This document shows, piece by piece, positions 1-7,289 of a stretch of 64,000 nucleotides of DNA (its first letter is position 1; each line of letters starts with the position of its first letter). Position numbers and translations under genes: made by a program. Under the pieces are notes generated by a model. It saw only the letters and a program-made list of their open reading frames with translations, was not told the DNA's origin and ran no database searches. Source of the DNA: Trinickia dinghuensis (GTDB lineage Bacteria; Pseudomonadota; Gammaproteobacteria; Burkholderiales; Burkholderiaceae); the NCBI RefSeq assembly GCF_003367175.1, contig NZ_QRGA01000021.1, forward strand, positions 1-64,000, written 5' to 3'.

Positions 1-1
1 A

Positions 2-283
2 TTGCTGATCATCGATGACTTCGGACTCAAGCCGCTACGTCCGCCCGCCGACGAGGATCTGCATGAACTGATCGCCGAGCGTTATGAGGCGGCGTCCACC
101 ATCGTCACGAGCAACCTCGATCTGACCGAATGGGATCAAGCGTTTCCGTCTAACCGTTTGCTCGCCTCGGCCACGCTCGACCGGCTGCGCCATAACGCTT
201 ATTGCCTGGTGCTCGACGGTCACTCCTATCGAAGCCCGCGGCTCCTTCCGGAGCATCACTTGAACCTTGCAAACGCCACCTAA
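2..283 (+). CDS. istB: IS21-family transposition helper ATPase IstB, 3' part
   Basis: Only the C-terminal 93 or so residues are present because the gene runs off the left edge. The stretch beginning LIIDDFGLKPL is the Walker B region of IstB-like AAA+ ATPases. DLHELIAERYE and TIVTSNLDLTEWDQAF follow, then the sensor region around DRLRHNAYCL, all diagnostic of IS21-type helper proteins. IstB works with the IstA transposase and regulates target capture through ATP hydrolysis. No frameshift is seen in the visible part, and the stop is followed by the IS end. Whether an intact istA lies upstream cannot be judged here. Confidence 0.93.
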   Translation: MLIIDDFGLKPLRPPADEDLHELIAERYEAASTIVTSNLDLTEWDQAFPSNRLLASATLDRLRHNAYCLVLDGHSYRSPRLLPEHHLNLANAT

Positions 284-340
284 ACGGCACATTCTTGAAC
301 TGCAAAGATGCTCGTTTCTACCCACTTCTACTGGCGTCTA

Positions 341-374
341 TATGCCGGAAATACCCGGCTCCTTTATGCCGGAA
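341..374. repeat. Putative right-end repeats of the IS21-type element
   Basis: The decamer TATGCCGGAA occurs twice, at 341-350 and 365-374, in direct orientation about 60 bp after the istB stop. IS21-family ends typically carry several short repeated transposase-binding units inside the tip. The position just downstream of istB fits such a right end, so the insertion sequence probably ends near 375-385. The matching left end is outside the window. Confidence 0.5.
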
Positions 375-444
375 GGTGACAGGCGCTGAAGAAGGGGTCC
401 GCTCCTCTCGGCTCTGCCGTTGCCTCCATCGCGGAGGCGCAGCA

Positions 445-591
445 ATGAATCGGGTCGACTTTGAAATCGAATTGACCAAGGTGCCGCGCATTGTGGCTCG
501 CACACTGTCGTCGGGGCATCGCGCCGGCGACGGTCAGCGAGCGGCACGTACGCCGTTTAGAGGGGGCTGCGCTTGGAGCAGAAAGCAGTGA
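445..591 (+). CDS. Small hypothetical protein (48 aa), coupled to next gene
   Basis: Starts MNRVDFEIELTKVPRIVA. The ATG is preceded by GGAGG about 7 nt upstream. Its TGA stop overlaps the GTG start of the next gene in a GTGA arrangement, which supports real translation despite the small size. The N-terminal half looks protein-like, while the Arg/Gly-rich tail is less convincing, so a shifted or eroded 3' end is possible. It is the first gene after the IS21 end. No family recognised and no function proposed. Confidence 0.45.
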   Translation: MNRVDFEIELTKVPRIVARTLSSGHRAGDGQRAARTPFRGGCAWSRKQ

Positions 592-929
592 CGAACGAAG
601 TGACGATTTCGCTGACTGAGGCGCTCGCCGCGAACGGCGTGCCGCTGACGGCCGCGGCTGCGCACCGCGTGCTCGAAGGCGCGGGCATGCTTGAGGGAGC
701 CTGGCGCGTGAGCTCAAAGGCCGACCGTGAGCCTGTGCGTTATCGCATAGCTACCGCGCTCGGGCACGCCAACGGCATCGTCAACGAGCCGAACGAAGTG
801 CGCCGGGCCGACCCGATCATCGTGCGCTTCGTGCCGAGCAAGTTCGCGGCGCTTTGGTCGCCCCCGCGCGTGCAGGACGCACTTCACTGGCTGATTCGTG
901 AGCAAGAAATCGCCTACCGCAAGTCGTGA
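588..929 (+). CDS. Hypothetical prophage-type protein (113 aa)
   Basis: GTG start chosen because GGAG lies about 10 nt upstream and the codon overlaps the stop of the preceding small gene (GTGA). A TTG 15 nt further upstream is in frame but less likely. The protein begins VTNEVTISLTEALAANGVP and has a helical N-terminal half followed by a basic, mixed C-terminal half ending in a short helix around LHWLIREQEIAYRKS. There is no signal peptide or membrane segment. Size and position within a run of small closely spaced genes are typical of phage early regions. No domain recognised. Confidence 0.6.
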   Translation: MTNEVTISLTEALAANGVPLTAAAAHRVLEGAGMLEGAWRVSSKADREPVRYRIATALGHANGIVNEPNEVRRADPIIVRFVPSKFAALWSPPRVQDALHWLIREQEIAYRKS

Positions 930-986
930 AGTGAGAGCGACAACATGCGGCAACGTCGCCGCATTCAATTCTCGATGGAGTTTTCT

Positions 987-1229
987 ATGCCCGATCAAGT
1001 AACCGCGCTCGATGCAACCGACTGGTATCAGCATCGCCACTTCGCCGAACTGCATGTCGGCCGCCGAGACACGAGCCTGACGGCTGCTGAATTCGGCGAG
1101 TTCATGCGCTGGCGGGACCTGCTGCGCGTGTTGCCGACGATGCCGAATTTCCCCTCGGGATACACGTCGTTGCCGGCACCTGATGGCTCGTTGGCGGCTT
1201 TGATCGACGTCTCGCTGGCCGTCGCCTGA
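987..1229 (+). CDS. Small hypothetical protein (80 aa)
   Basis: The ATG at 987 is preceded by GATGGAG at a spacing of about 6 nt. An in-frame ATG at 945 lacks such a site. The product is a short soluble, mildly acidic protein starting MPDQVTALDATDWYQHRHF. It is predicted to be mostly helical in the middle (LTAAEFGEFMRWRDLLRVL). It lies 57 bp after the preceding gene in the same direction and probably belongs to the same phage-like transcription unit. No family recognised. Confidence 0.55.
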   Translation: MPDQVTALDATDWYQHRHFAELHVGRRDTSLTAAEFGEFMRWRDLLRVLPTMPNFPSGYTSLPAPDGSLAALIDVSLAVA

Positions 1230-1421
1230 GTGGCGCATGGTCCGCATAGGCCTCGCAGGTGTTCGGGTGTGCCGCTGGCAGTGGCGGGCGGTGCCCCCGC
1301 GCAGCGATGCAGGCGTGCGGCAGTCTTCGATTTCGAAAGTAAATGATGTAACATCGTTGGCTGAATCGAAGCGCAACATAATTCGATCGAAAACTCGACC
1401 AACTGACTAACGGGGTAGCAA

Positions 1422-1835
1422 ATGGCAGGTTACGTAGAGCGCAATCTCATTCCGGGTGAGGAAGTCACCTATCAAGCGAAATTGAGCTTGTGGCACATGT
1501 CGCCGCAGATCATCATCGGAATTCTGACTTCATGGTTCGTTGTTGGCCTGGTTATCTTGCTAGCTGTTTTCATCCGCTACAAGTCAACCGAGCTGGCCAT
1601 TACCAACAAGCGTGTAATCGCGAAGTTCGGTTTTATCCGCCGGAAGACCATCGAGCTTAATCTTAAGAAGGTCGAAAGCATGCGCGTTGACCAGGGCATT
1701 ATCGGCCGTATTTTCAATTTCGGGTCGGTCGTGGTAGCGGGCGCCGGAAATCCGCAAGCGCCGATTCCGGGCATTTCCGCGCCGATGGAATTCCGTAAAC
1801 GCTTTTTCGAGCTGCAGGAAACGGTCGGCGCGTAG
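1422..1835 (+). CDS. PH-domain (bPH2/YdbS-like) membrane protein
   Basis: This 137-aa protein has one or two hydrophobic segments at about residues 26-50. They are followed by a bacterial PH-like domain carrying the family pattern STELAITNKRVIAKFGFIRR and the KVESMRVDQGIIGRIFNFG stretch. These define the bPH2 (DUF304) fold found in YdbS/YdbT-type membrane proteins. The protein probably sits in the inner membrane with the PH fold in the cytoplasm. Its biochemical role is unknown in most bacteria. It is a stand-alone gene within the mobile element, converging with a minus-strand gene and followed by a GC-rich hairpin. Confidence 0.8.
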   Translation: MAGYVERNLIPGEEVTYQAKLSLWHMSPQIIIGILTSWFVVGLVILLAVFIRYKSTELAITNKRVIAKFGFIRRKTIELNLKKVESMRVDQGIIGRIFNFGSVVVAGAGNPQAPIPGISAPMEFRKRFFELQETVGA

Positions 1836-1846
1836 GCAAAGCCGAA

Positions 1847-1871
1847 GGCCCGCGATCGGCACGCGCGGGCC
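1847..1871. terminator. GC-rich hairpin between convergent genes
   Basis: GGCCCGCG at 1847-1854 pairs perfectly with CGCGGGCC at 1864-1871 around a 9-nt loop. The site lies just after the PH-domain gene stop and before the 3' end of the opposing gene. It has no clear T tract, so it may be a weak or bidirectional terminator. Confidence 0.45.
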
Positions 1872-1917
1872 GCAGTCGGCAACCGCCAAATGAACAGGCA
1901 GCAGTCCAAACTGAGAA

Positions 1918-2526
1918 TCAGCCGTTCGGGTCGAGCCTTGCAAGCATTTCGTGGAGACGCCCCGATAAATGTTGAGTCTGTTTATCTAGCAGCGCCTCTC
2001 GTGCAGTCGCTGACATGACGCCAATGATGTCCACAAAATGCAGCGCCTCGATCATCTGCCCTTCGCTGTAGTTCGGGCCAATCTCGCCCTGTCGAATCCA
2101 GCGTGACATATGGCGGGGGCCGCCATGCGCGTAATCGCTTAGGGTAGTATGGTGGGTTCTAAGCACTTCAAAAAGAGCGCCGTGCTCCGCGCCCTTTCGC
2201 TTGAGGGCCTGCAGTGTTGATTCCACCTTGGGATCGTATTGACCCGCAAAGAAACGCTCAATCTTCTCGTCAGTTGCAATCTCATAGGCCCATAGCGTGC
2301 GGATGTGAGCTTCAAGAATCGCTCGCGTCAACGTCATAGCACCCGCGTTTGCGCCTTGCCCGACCAGCAGCAGGAACGCCGCGCGGTGTTCCAAACAGAG
2401 CGCAGCGAAAGCGAGAGCGATCAGTCGCCTGCGATCGGCATGTACCTGCCCCTCTTCGCTGAGTGCGTCGTGAAACCAGTCTGATAGTGCAATGGATCGG
2501 GCGAATTCTTCCTCAAGGCGAGTCAT
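1918..2526 (-). CDS. DUF6988-like hypothetical protein (202 aa)
   Basis: A soluble, helical protein starting MTRLEEEFARSIALSDWF. The sequence RAAFLLLVGQGANAGAMTLTRAILEAHIRTLWAYE, together with the later YAHGG and HFVDIIG segments, resembles the DUF6988 group of small bacterial proteins of unknown function. This assignment is from memory and not firm. AAGGAG lies about 13 nt upstream of the chosen ATG, which is slightly long. An upstream in-frame extension to 2616 has no better site. The gene opposes the PH-domain gene and follows decayed short ORFs on the same strand. Confidence 0.6.
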   Translation of the reverse strand: MTRLEEEFARSIALSDWFHDALSEEGQVHADRRRLIALAFAALCLEHRAAFLLLVGQGANAGAMTLTRAILEAHIRTLWAYEIATDEKIERFFAGQYDPKVESTLQALKRKGAEHGALFEVLRTHHTTLSDYAHGGPRHMSRWIRQGEIGPNYSEGQMIEALHFVDIIGVMSATAREALLDKQTQHLSGRLHEMLARLDPNG

Positions 2527-2631
2527 GACGTCTACTGGTCTCCTTTGCGCGATTAACAAGTTGCTTGCGGTCCATTGTGCCGTTCGAAGGGCTTGTCCGC
2601 ACGCCCACGACTGCAATAATCACATGCCCGC

Positions 2632-2940
2632 CTACTGAGGTTTCGATAGTGCCTCGACTGCTGTTATGGCCAATGGGCTCTGCGTGGCTTCGAGTGCGGC
2701 CCCGATCCACAGCACGGGCCAGTTCGACGAGCCGTCGAAGCCCATGAAATTCCACAGCATCTCGCCTGCGGCGTTCCAGCCGTTGAAGCGCGCGGGCTGC
2801 ATCTCGTCTTGCCATTCCTGGCCCGGTTCCCATTCATCTCGATCTTCGGCGTCGGGATCGACCTCGGGGATGACTTAGTAGAAGGCACCGGGGATCAGTT
2901 GCTTGTCGGTGGCTATGCTCGCTCTCCGTTGACGGCTCAT
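2632..2940 (-). pseudogene. Decayed small phage-type gene with in-frame stop
   Basis: From an ATG at 2940 the frame reads MSRQRRASIATDKQLIPGAF and then Tyr and TAA at 2880-2878. The same frame then continues without interruption for about 80 codons of convincing protein sequence (for example MLWNFMGFDGSSNWPVLWIG) to TAG at 2634-2632. No usable start codon follows the internal stop in that frame. The simplest reading is a gene of about 102 codons broken by one nonsense change (for instance GAA to TAA). The family is not recognised, and a sequencing error is an alternative. Confidence 0.45.
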
Positions 2941-3107
2941 AGGTCGTCAGGGTAGCCGTCGCGGTGGCGTTGCGGGAGAGGGTGGCCGCGCGGGCAGTCG
3001 TTGACCGTCGTGCCGTCGGACACTGACCGACGTGCTGGTGGCGGCTGATCGTCGGGAAGCGGGCACCGCATGGCCTGATCGACTTGCCGCACTCGATCTG
3101 CTCCCGC
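2937..3107 (-). pseudogene. Relic of a small Cys/His-rich protein
   Basis: An ATG-started 44-codon frame (3071-2937) ends in TGA overlapping the ATG of the next relic (ATGA), a phage-like coupling. In the adjacent frame over 3107-3010 the sequence reads ECGKSIRPCGARFPTISRHQ followed by HVGQC, which resembles a compact zinc-binding pattern but has no start. The better-looking N-terminal half and C-terminal half lie in different frames, which suggests a frameshifted small zinc-finger-like gene. Low confidence. Confidence 0.28.
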
Positions 3108-3329
3108 CCCTCAGCTAGTTTCTGTGAACGTCACCGGCGTGCGTCAAAGCGGCCGGACGCTGCGCGGTCGACGTATCTGGCGGGCGCAGACTCGCGTTCA
3201 CTCCCGTTCATGCTCACGAAGAATCAGGCCATACATTTTCGATGAACTGGTTGTTGATCCAAGAGCGATTCTCTGTGTGTCGAGGCCAGATGTTATGTCA
3301 AAAGCGGCGCGATACCAGGGGCAGGTTCG
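3108..3329. other. Gap with no supported gene
   Basis: A GTG-started plus-strand frame crosses this stretch, but it is Arg-rich, lacks a ribosome binding site and runs into the antisense of the lectin-like gene. No terminator or clear promoter is visible. Confidence 0.4.
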
Positions 3330-4178
3330 CTATCTCGGAGCTGCAGAGATACTTGGAGGACCTGGGGGGGTGCACCAGCAGAGGCTGTTGTACCATCCCG
3401 CCGCATCACATGCGGACTGACGGCAAAGCGGCTTTGCGCCATTGCTACAGGTGATACGACAACCAGGATCCGTGGGATTTCGTAACCCTGCTGTCAGACA
3501 CGGACCACCGTTATAGGGCGGTGCTACGCAGCTCACGGTTTTTGCCGGTTGTGTATGGGAGGCAACTCCCGTTGGTCCGACGATGGTAACCACAGCGCGC
3601 ATGGAACCTTGATTGTCCCCAACATTATCGTCGTTGGGAGCAAATCCAAGGTTGCCTGATTTGCCAGTAAACGAGACTGTGTAATCGTACGTTTTTGTCG
3701 ATGGATTCGGCTTGCTTGACGATCTATCGCTTTCGAGAACAACTTTCGATGGATGACCATTAAGAAGGATGACTACTGCGCCTTCGTTCGCGCCGGGAAG
3801 CGGATACTTCTTGGAAGTACTCCCCCAACTCATGTTGTTACAGATCCATCCTCCTTCGCCATCGCAGCGACGGTTGTTTGCCCGTACGCCTTGCCCAGCG
3901 GCGCCTGATGTTCGCCGGAAGTTCGTGCCCCATACATCCCATACACCTGAGAACTGGATTGTGACCTTATCTTGGGGCGTGATGTATGTATGGGTGTCAG
4001 TCGCTGGATCTCGCGCCGCGATGTTAATTGTGAACACCGAATCAGCGCGGCATGCCAATGGCGTAAGTGTCTGGAATACGAGCATCACCGCCACCGTCAC
4101 TGGGGCCAGACTTTTGACGTGTTCGCACAATGCGGTAGATTTAGCGATACCAAACGCCGCTCTCGATTCGATGGTCAT
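3330..4178 (-). CDS. Secreted lectin-like (LecA/PA-IL-like fold?) Cys-rich protein
   Basis: A 282-aa protein with a long basic/hydrophobic N-terminus (hydrophobic core about residues 25-44, possible cleavage after ACRA), predicted to be exported. Residues about 50-200 show a beta-sandwich-like pattern. KVTIQFSGVWDVWG comes early, GANEGAVVILLNG in the middle and LGFAPNDDNVGDNQGSM near the end. This order and the N/D-rich turn resemble calcium-dependent galactose lectins of the LecA/PA-IL group. The last 80 residues hold about ten cysteines, which could form a disulfide-rich tail. It follows a small Cys-containing gene 54 bp upstream on the same strand. The lectin call is an inference by pattern only. 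Confidence 0.5.
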   Translation of the reverse strand: MTIESRAAFGIAKSTALCEHVKSLAPVTVAVMLVFQTLTPLACRADSVFTINIAARDPATDTHTYITPQDKVTIQFSGVWDVWGTNFRRTSGAAGQGVRANNRRCDGEGGWICNNMSWGSTSKKYPLPGANEGAVVILLNGHPSKVVLESDRSSSKPNPSTKTYDYTVSFTGKSGNLGFAPNDDNVGDNQGSMRAVVTIVGPTGVASHTQPAKTVSCVAPPYNGGPCLTAGLRNPTDPGCRITCSNGAKPLCRQSACDAAGWYNSLCWCTPPGPPSISAAPR

Positions 4179-4232
4179 TTTTTCTTCCCTGACACGGCTG
4201 CAGAGCAGTGCGTCAATGCGACCGCAATGATC

Positions 4233-4511
4233 TCAATCCGAATTTGTGCATTGCCCGCCAGGGACGAACTCCGGAAAACCCCCGCAATCGGCCGCTGCTT
4301 TCTGGCACATGTCCTGATCAAAGTCATTGAAGCACGTGCGGACTGTGTTCTTTGTGATGTAGCAGCAACCTGTTATGTCCGGTTTCGCGCTCCTCGACTC
4401 CGAAACACGTATCCGCTCGGCCGCTGCGTATATTTCGCGACGAACCGCTTCGTCGATATTCCGCTCCCTATTCACAAGCTGTCTCCGTTCCTTTAATACC
4501 TCTATTTGCAT
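4233..4511 (-). CDS. Small Cys-rich hypothetical protein (92 aa)
   Basis: The N-terminal half is charged and helical (EVLKERRQLVNRERNIDEAV). The C-terminal half contains six cysteines within about 40 residues (GCCYITKNTVRTCFNDF, then MCQKAAADCGG and GGQC). No standard signal peptide is seen. It is the first gene of a probable two-gene unit with the lectin-like gene, and the unit would be transcribed from the AT-rich intergenic region to the right. It may be a partner or regulator of the secreted protein, but nothing in the sequence proves this. Confidence 0.55.
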   Translation of the reverse strand: MQIEVLKERRQLVNRERNIDEAVRREIYAAAERIRVSESRSAKPDITGCCYITKNTVRTCFNDFDQDMCQKAAADCGGFPEFVPGGQCTNSD

Positions 4512-5070
4512 GAGCTAAAACTTGTGTACAATAATGTGCTTTAGATGCGGTCGGGATGTTGCGTTTGATCGCTTGAGACGGCGCTCGCCTCCCGCCAGAT
4601 TGCGACAGGAGTAGCCCGACATTTGGATGTCTTCATCATAGGAAATTGATACTTGATTTGCAAGGACTCGCTCTGCGCGAGGAGATCATTTCGTTCTATA
4701 TCCGATAGTGTCCTCTATCATATAGATCTGCCATAAAAACGGCGATTACAGTGCTGGCCGTGATGACACGGGGCCGCCTTCTACCGAAGCGCACGAGCAG
4801 ATCGCCTCAAATGAAAATCATCATCGACTCAGCCTTGCATCTCATTTTTCGAATCAACTCGCCGTCGCTTTGCAAAATGGCGGCTCGTCGCTCGTCAGCA
4901 GACGTTTGCCAATAGAGTGCGAAGACCCTTCGTGGCCGAACTCCGCCGGACCGCCCCATGCTCGATATCGACACACATGGGCATCTGACGGACATGTTCC
5001 GGTGTTGCCATTTAGGCGTCCACGTGATGGATATCTCCATACAGTGGGCCTTGGACGCTACGCGTCCATG
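4512..5070. promoter_or_regulatory. AT-rich divergent intergenic region with a strong dyad (4694-4725)
   Basis: TCTATAT at 4694-4700 and GATAG at 4703-4707 are mirrored by CTATC at 4714-4718 and ATATAGA at 4719-4725, giving a 12-bp dyad with a 2-nt bulge. It sits in markedly AT-richer sequence than the surroundings, upstream of the minus-strand Cys-rich/lectin-like pair. It is a candidate operator or promoter element. From about 4800 to 5070 the sequence contains only weak frames that lead into the SRAP fragment. Confidence 0.4.
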
Positions 5071-5466
5071 GCATCTACCTTACCGGTAGAGTGCGTCGGG
5101 TTCTACGAGCCGAACTACGAGAGCGGGAATGCCGTGCGCTGGCGCATCAGCATGGCCGACGGCCAGCCGTTTGCGATCGCGGGGCTATGGCGCGCGTGGA
5201 ACGAACCGGAGGGCACCGCGCTGTCGTTCACAATGCTCACGGTCAGCGCGGATCAGCATCCGCTTATGAGTCGTTTCCACAGGCCGGGCGACGAGAAGCG
5301 ATGCGTCATCGTCCTGTCGCCCGCGCAGTACGGCGAATGGCTTAAGTGTCAAGATTCGGAGCGCGCTCGGACGTTCTTCGGCGTGCCTCACGCCGACGAG
5401 ATGACTGCTGTTGCTGATCCGTTGCCGCCGCGGGGAAAGGCTGCGGTCGCGCCGAGTCCCGTCTAA
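5071..5466 (+). pseudogene. SRAP (HMCES/YedK-like) protein, N-terminally truncated
   Basis: From VECVGFYEPNYESGNAVRWR onward the sequence matches the C-terminal half of SRAP-domain proteins. These include the AIAGLWRAW strand, the TMLTVSADQHPLMSRFHRPG segment with the conserved His, and the SPAQYGEWL motif. SRAP proteins crosslink to abasic DNA through an N-terminal Cys2. That catalytic start, the Asn and Arg motifs and about 90 residues are absent, and the upstream in-frame sequence (from an ATG at 4870) is not SRAP-like. The gene is therefore a 5'-truncated relic that could not perform the canonical reaction. It lies among other broken genes of the element. Confidence 0.75.
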
Positions 5467-5555
5467 CACGATAGCGCCCAGCACCTGTCATTGATCACAG
5501 TTGCGCGGCCATGCGGACAGGGTAGGGTGTCGGCACCAATCTAAAGGAGACCAAC

Positions 5556-6032
5556 ATGCCAGCACTCAACGATGCGGAAATGGGCGCCACGCGGCGAATC
5601 GCCGTTTCCGCTGTAGCCCTCTCGACGGTAGCCGATACCTTCAGGCTGACTTTGGCCGATGTAACCCGGGAAGCCGCTGGTAAACTGATTGACGTCGTTC
5701 CGTCGAACACTGGTGCTCTACGGAATTTCGGACTTGAAACTGCACTCGGGCAAGTCGAAGCTCTCTTTGATCACGCATTCAAAGACGAGCAACTGGTCGG
5801 CCGCTATCGATTTTTCATGGTGGAGAAAACGGCGACTGGCGATGTTGAAGCGCGTGAGTTTTGGGCGGTTCTTTTCGATGCAAACTACAATGCGACGTGG
5901 GACCCAGAAGCGAATTACGGCTGGACCTTCATGCCTGGCAGCTACGACACGCCCGCTATGATGGGGCGATTTGCGTTGGCGCTGCTCGCGAAGATTCAAG
6001 CGCGGATCAAGAAGTACGACACCAAGTTCTAG
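5556..6032 (+). CDS. Hypothetical protein (158 aa)
   Basis: Strong ribosome binding site AAAGGAG six nucleotides before ATG. The protein starts MPALNDAEMGATRRIAVSAV and is soluble without signal peptide or membrane segment. The C-terminal part is helical and basic (FALALLAKIQARIKKYDTKF). Aromatic-rich middle segments (REFWAVLFDANYNATW and YGWTFMPGSYDTP) suggest a compact mixed alpha/beta fold. No family recognised. It is the only gene between the SRAP relic and a convergent lipoprotein gene. Confidence 0.65.
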   Translation: MPALNDAEMGATRRIAVSAVALSTVADTFRLTLADVTREAAGKLIDVVPSNTGALRNFGLETALGQVEALFDHAFKDEQLVGRYRFFMVEKTATGDVEAREFWAVLFDANYNATWDPEANYGWTFMPGSYDTPAMMGRFALALLAKIQARIKKYDTKF

Positions 6033-6084
6033 GGAATCGCGCCGGTGCCCACGGAGCCGACTTCGCGTCATTCCATCATCGCAG

Positions 6085-6363
6085 TCACCCAGCTACGCAA
6101 GAGAACGTCAGATCGGCTTCCTGCGGCGTCCACCCGCGGACGCCGTGCGTCTGCATGTCGACCTGGTGCATCTGCTTGCCTTGCTGCCGGCAGTATTCGT
6201 CGGCGCGCTTCAAGCTCGACGCTTTGATTTCTCCCCAGGGTGTCATCCCGCCGCGTACCTGCGTCGTCACGGTGTAGTTGCCGTCGCCGGCCGGCGTGAC
6301 GTCTGAGATCGTCGTGCATCCGGCGACGACGGATACAGCCGCGGCTATGTATAGCGCTCGCAT
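6085..6363 (-). CDS. Small predicted lipoprotein (92 aa)
   Basis: The ATG at 6363 is preceded by GGGGAA at good spacing. An upstream in-frame ATG at 6456 would bury the signal sequence. The N-terminus MRALYIAAAVSVVAGC is a classical lipoprotein signal with the lipobox VAGC, so Cys16 should be acylated. The mature part contains repeated short strands (GNYTVTTQVRGGMTPWGEIK) and one further Cys pair. Such small lipoproteins are common in Burkholderia genomes and their prophages. The function is unknown. It is convergent with the preceding gene and closely spaced to it. Confidence 0.75.
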   Translation of the reverse strand: MRALYIAAAVSVVAGCTTISDVTPAGDGNYTVTTQVRGGMTPWGEIKASSLKRADEYCRQQGKQMHQVDMQTHGVRGWTPQEADLTFSCVAG

Positions 6364-6887
6364 ATAGGTTCCCCGTTGTCTGTTTGCGCCATGGTAACAG
6401 CCGGCATTTTGACGCCGGCATATCGTCACGCCATCAACGCATGCTTGAACCGTCACCGCTCGGTCGCCGGCGTGCGATCACCTTCGCGAGCTATCCGACG
6501 TCGATCCGCGGCCGAGGAAGGCGCGAAGAGGCCTGCAAGAATTAGTCGGCTCCTATTGACATGAAGGGGGACGGCGGGCGCTCTCGTGGCACTTCCTCGA
6601 TGGGCGAAATCCGTTGTGTGTTAACGCACGGTTCCGAAACGGACCAATGAAACTCTGCAGGCAAAACTACTTGCAGTACAAGGGACATGTGGGAGTCCTA
6701 TCGATAAGTCGGGCCAATCCAAAAATACAATGCCACGGTCGATATGTGAAATCGGTCTCGCACTTTCCATTCGAGTACTTCGTGAATCGATGGTTTTTGT
6801 GCCGGGAAAGCCTTGTTGAGTGGGGATTGCGGCGATTTCGAGGCTCACGCGATACTTCGGCCAACGCTAGAGGCGGAGATTAACGAA
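6364..6887. other. 520-bp gap with one near-palindrome
   Basis: No frame in this stretch has a credible start and protein-like composition. GTGTGTTAACGCAC at 6616-6629 is a near-perfect dyad (12 of 14 positions) centred on GTTAAC. It lies upstream of the small HTH gene and could be a repressor site. Nothing else is seen. Confidence 0.35.
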
Positions 6888-7115
6888 GTGAGCACAACAA
6901 TGGTAGGAATCACGGCTCTGTCGCGCCGGCTTGGCTTGGGGCCGAAGGCGATTCGCCGGCTGGAACAGATCGGATGCTTTGCGGCTCACGTGCCGCTGGC
7001 TCCGGGGCAAACGGAATGGCGGTATCGGCTCGTCGACGTGGATGCGTGGCTTTTGCGAGCGACTGATGGGCGGCTAACGGTGTTGGACGACGTTGCTCCA
7101 GCGCTGGCGGGATGA
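6888..7115 (+). CDS. Small helix-turn-helix (AlpA/MerR-like) phage protein
   Basis: GTG start preceded by GGCGGAGA. The 75-aa product begins MSTTMVGITALSRRLGLGPK (first residue read as Met) and continues AIRRLEQIGCF. This is a winged HTH arrangement typical of excisionase or AlpA-type regulators: a recognition helix around GLGPKAIRRLE, then a short wing ending WRYRLVDVDAWLL. Such proteins bind DNA at element ends or promoters. It lies upstream of the Rha gene in the same direction. Whether it acts as recombination directionality factor for the serine integrase cannot be told from sequence. Confidence 0.55.
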   Translation: MSTTMVGITALSRRLGLGPKAIRRLEQIGCFAAHVPLAPGQTEWRYRLVDVDAWLLRATDGRLTVLDDVAPALAG

Positions 7116-7289
7116 AGTAGGAAGGGCAACTTCGCAAGTGGCCCCGCTGCGCGCGAACGCATACGTGGCCGGATTCCACCCGGATGCATGTGACCGCTTG
7201 CGTCACATCGTCCAGACGAACGGATCAAGATTTTGGTGAACGATGGGAGTGCCCACGGTAACGTGGTGAGGATGGATCGCGGGGACTTG

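Noticed and set aside
3124-3420. 98-codon plus-strand frame
   Set aside because: GTG start without ribosome site, Arg-rich composition, and its 3' part is antisense to the lectin-like gene.
6614-6883. 89-codon frame before the HTH gene
   Set aside because: No ribosome binding site and no protein-like pattern. It overlaps the leader of the HTH gene.
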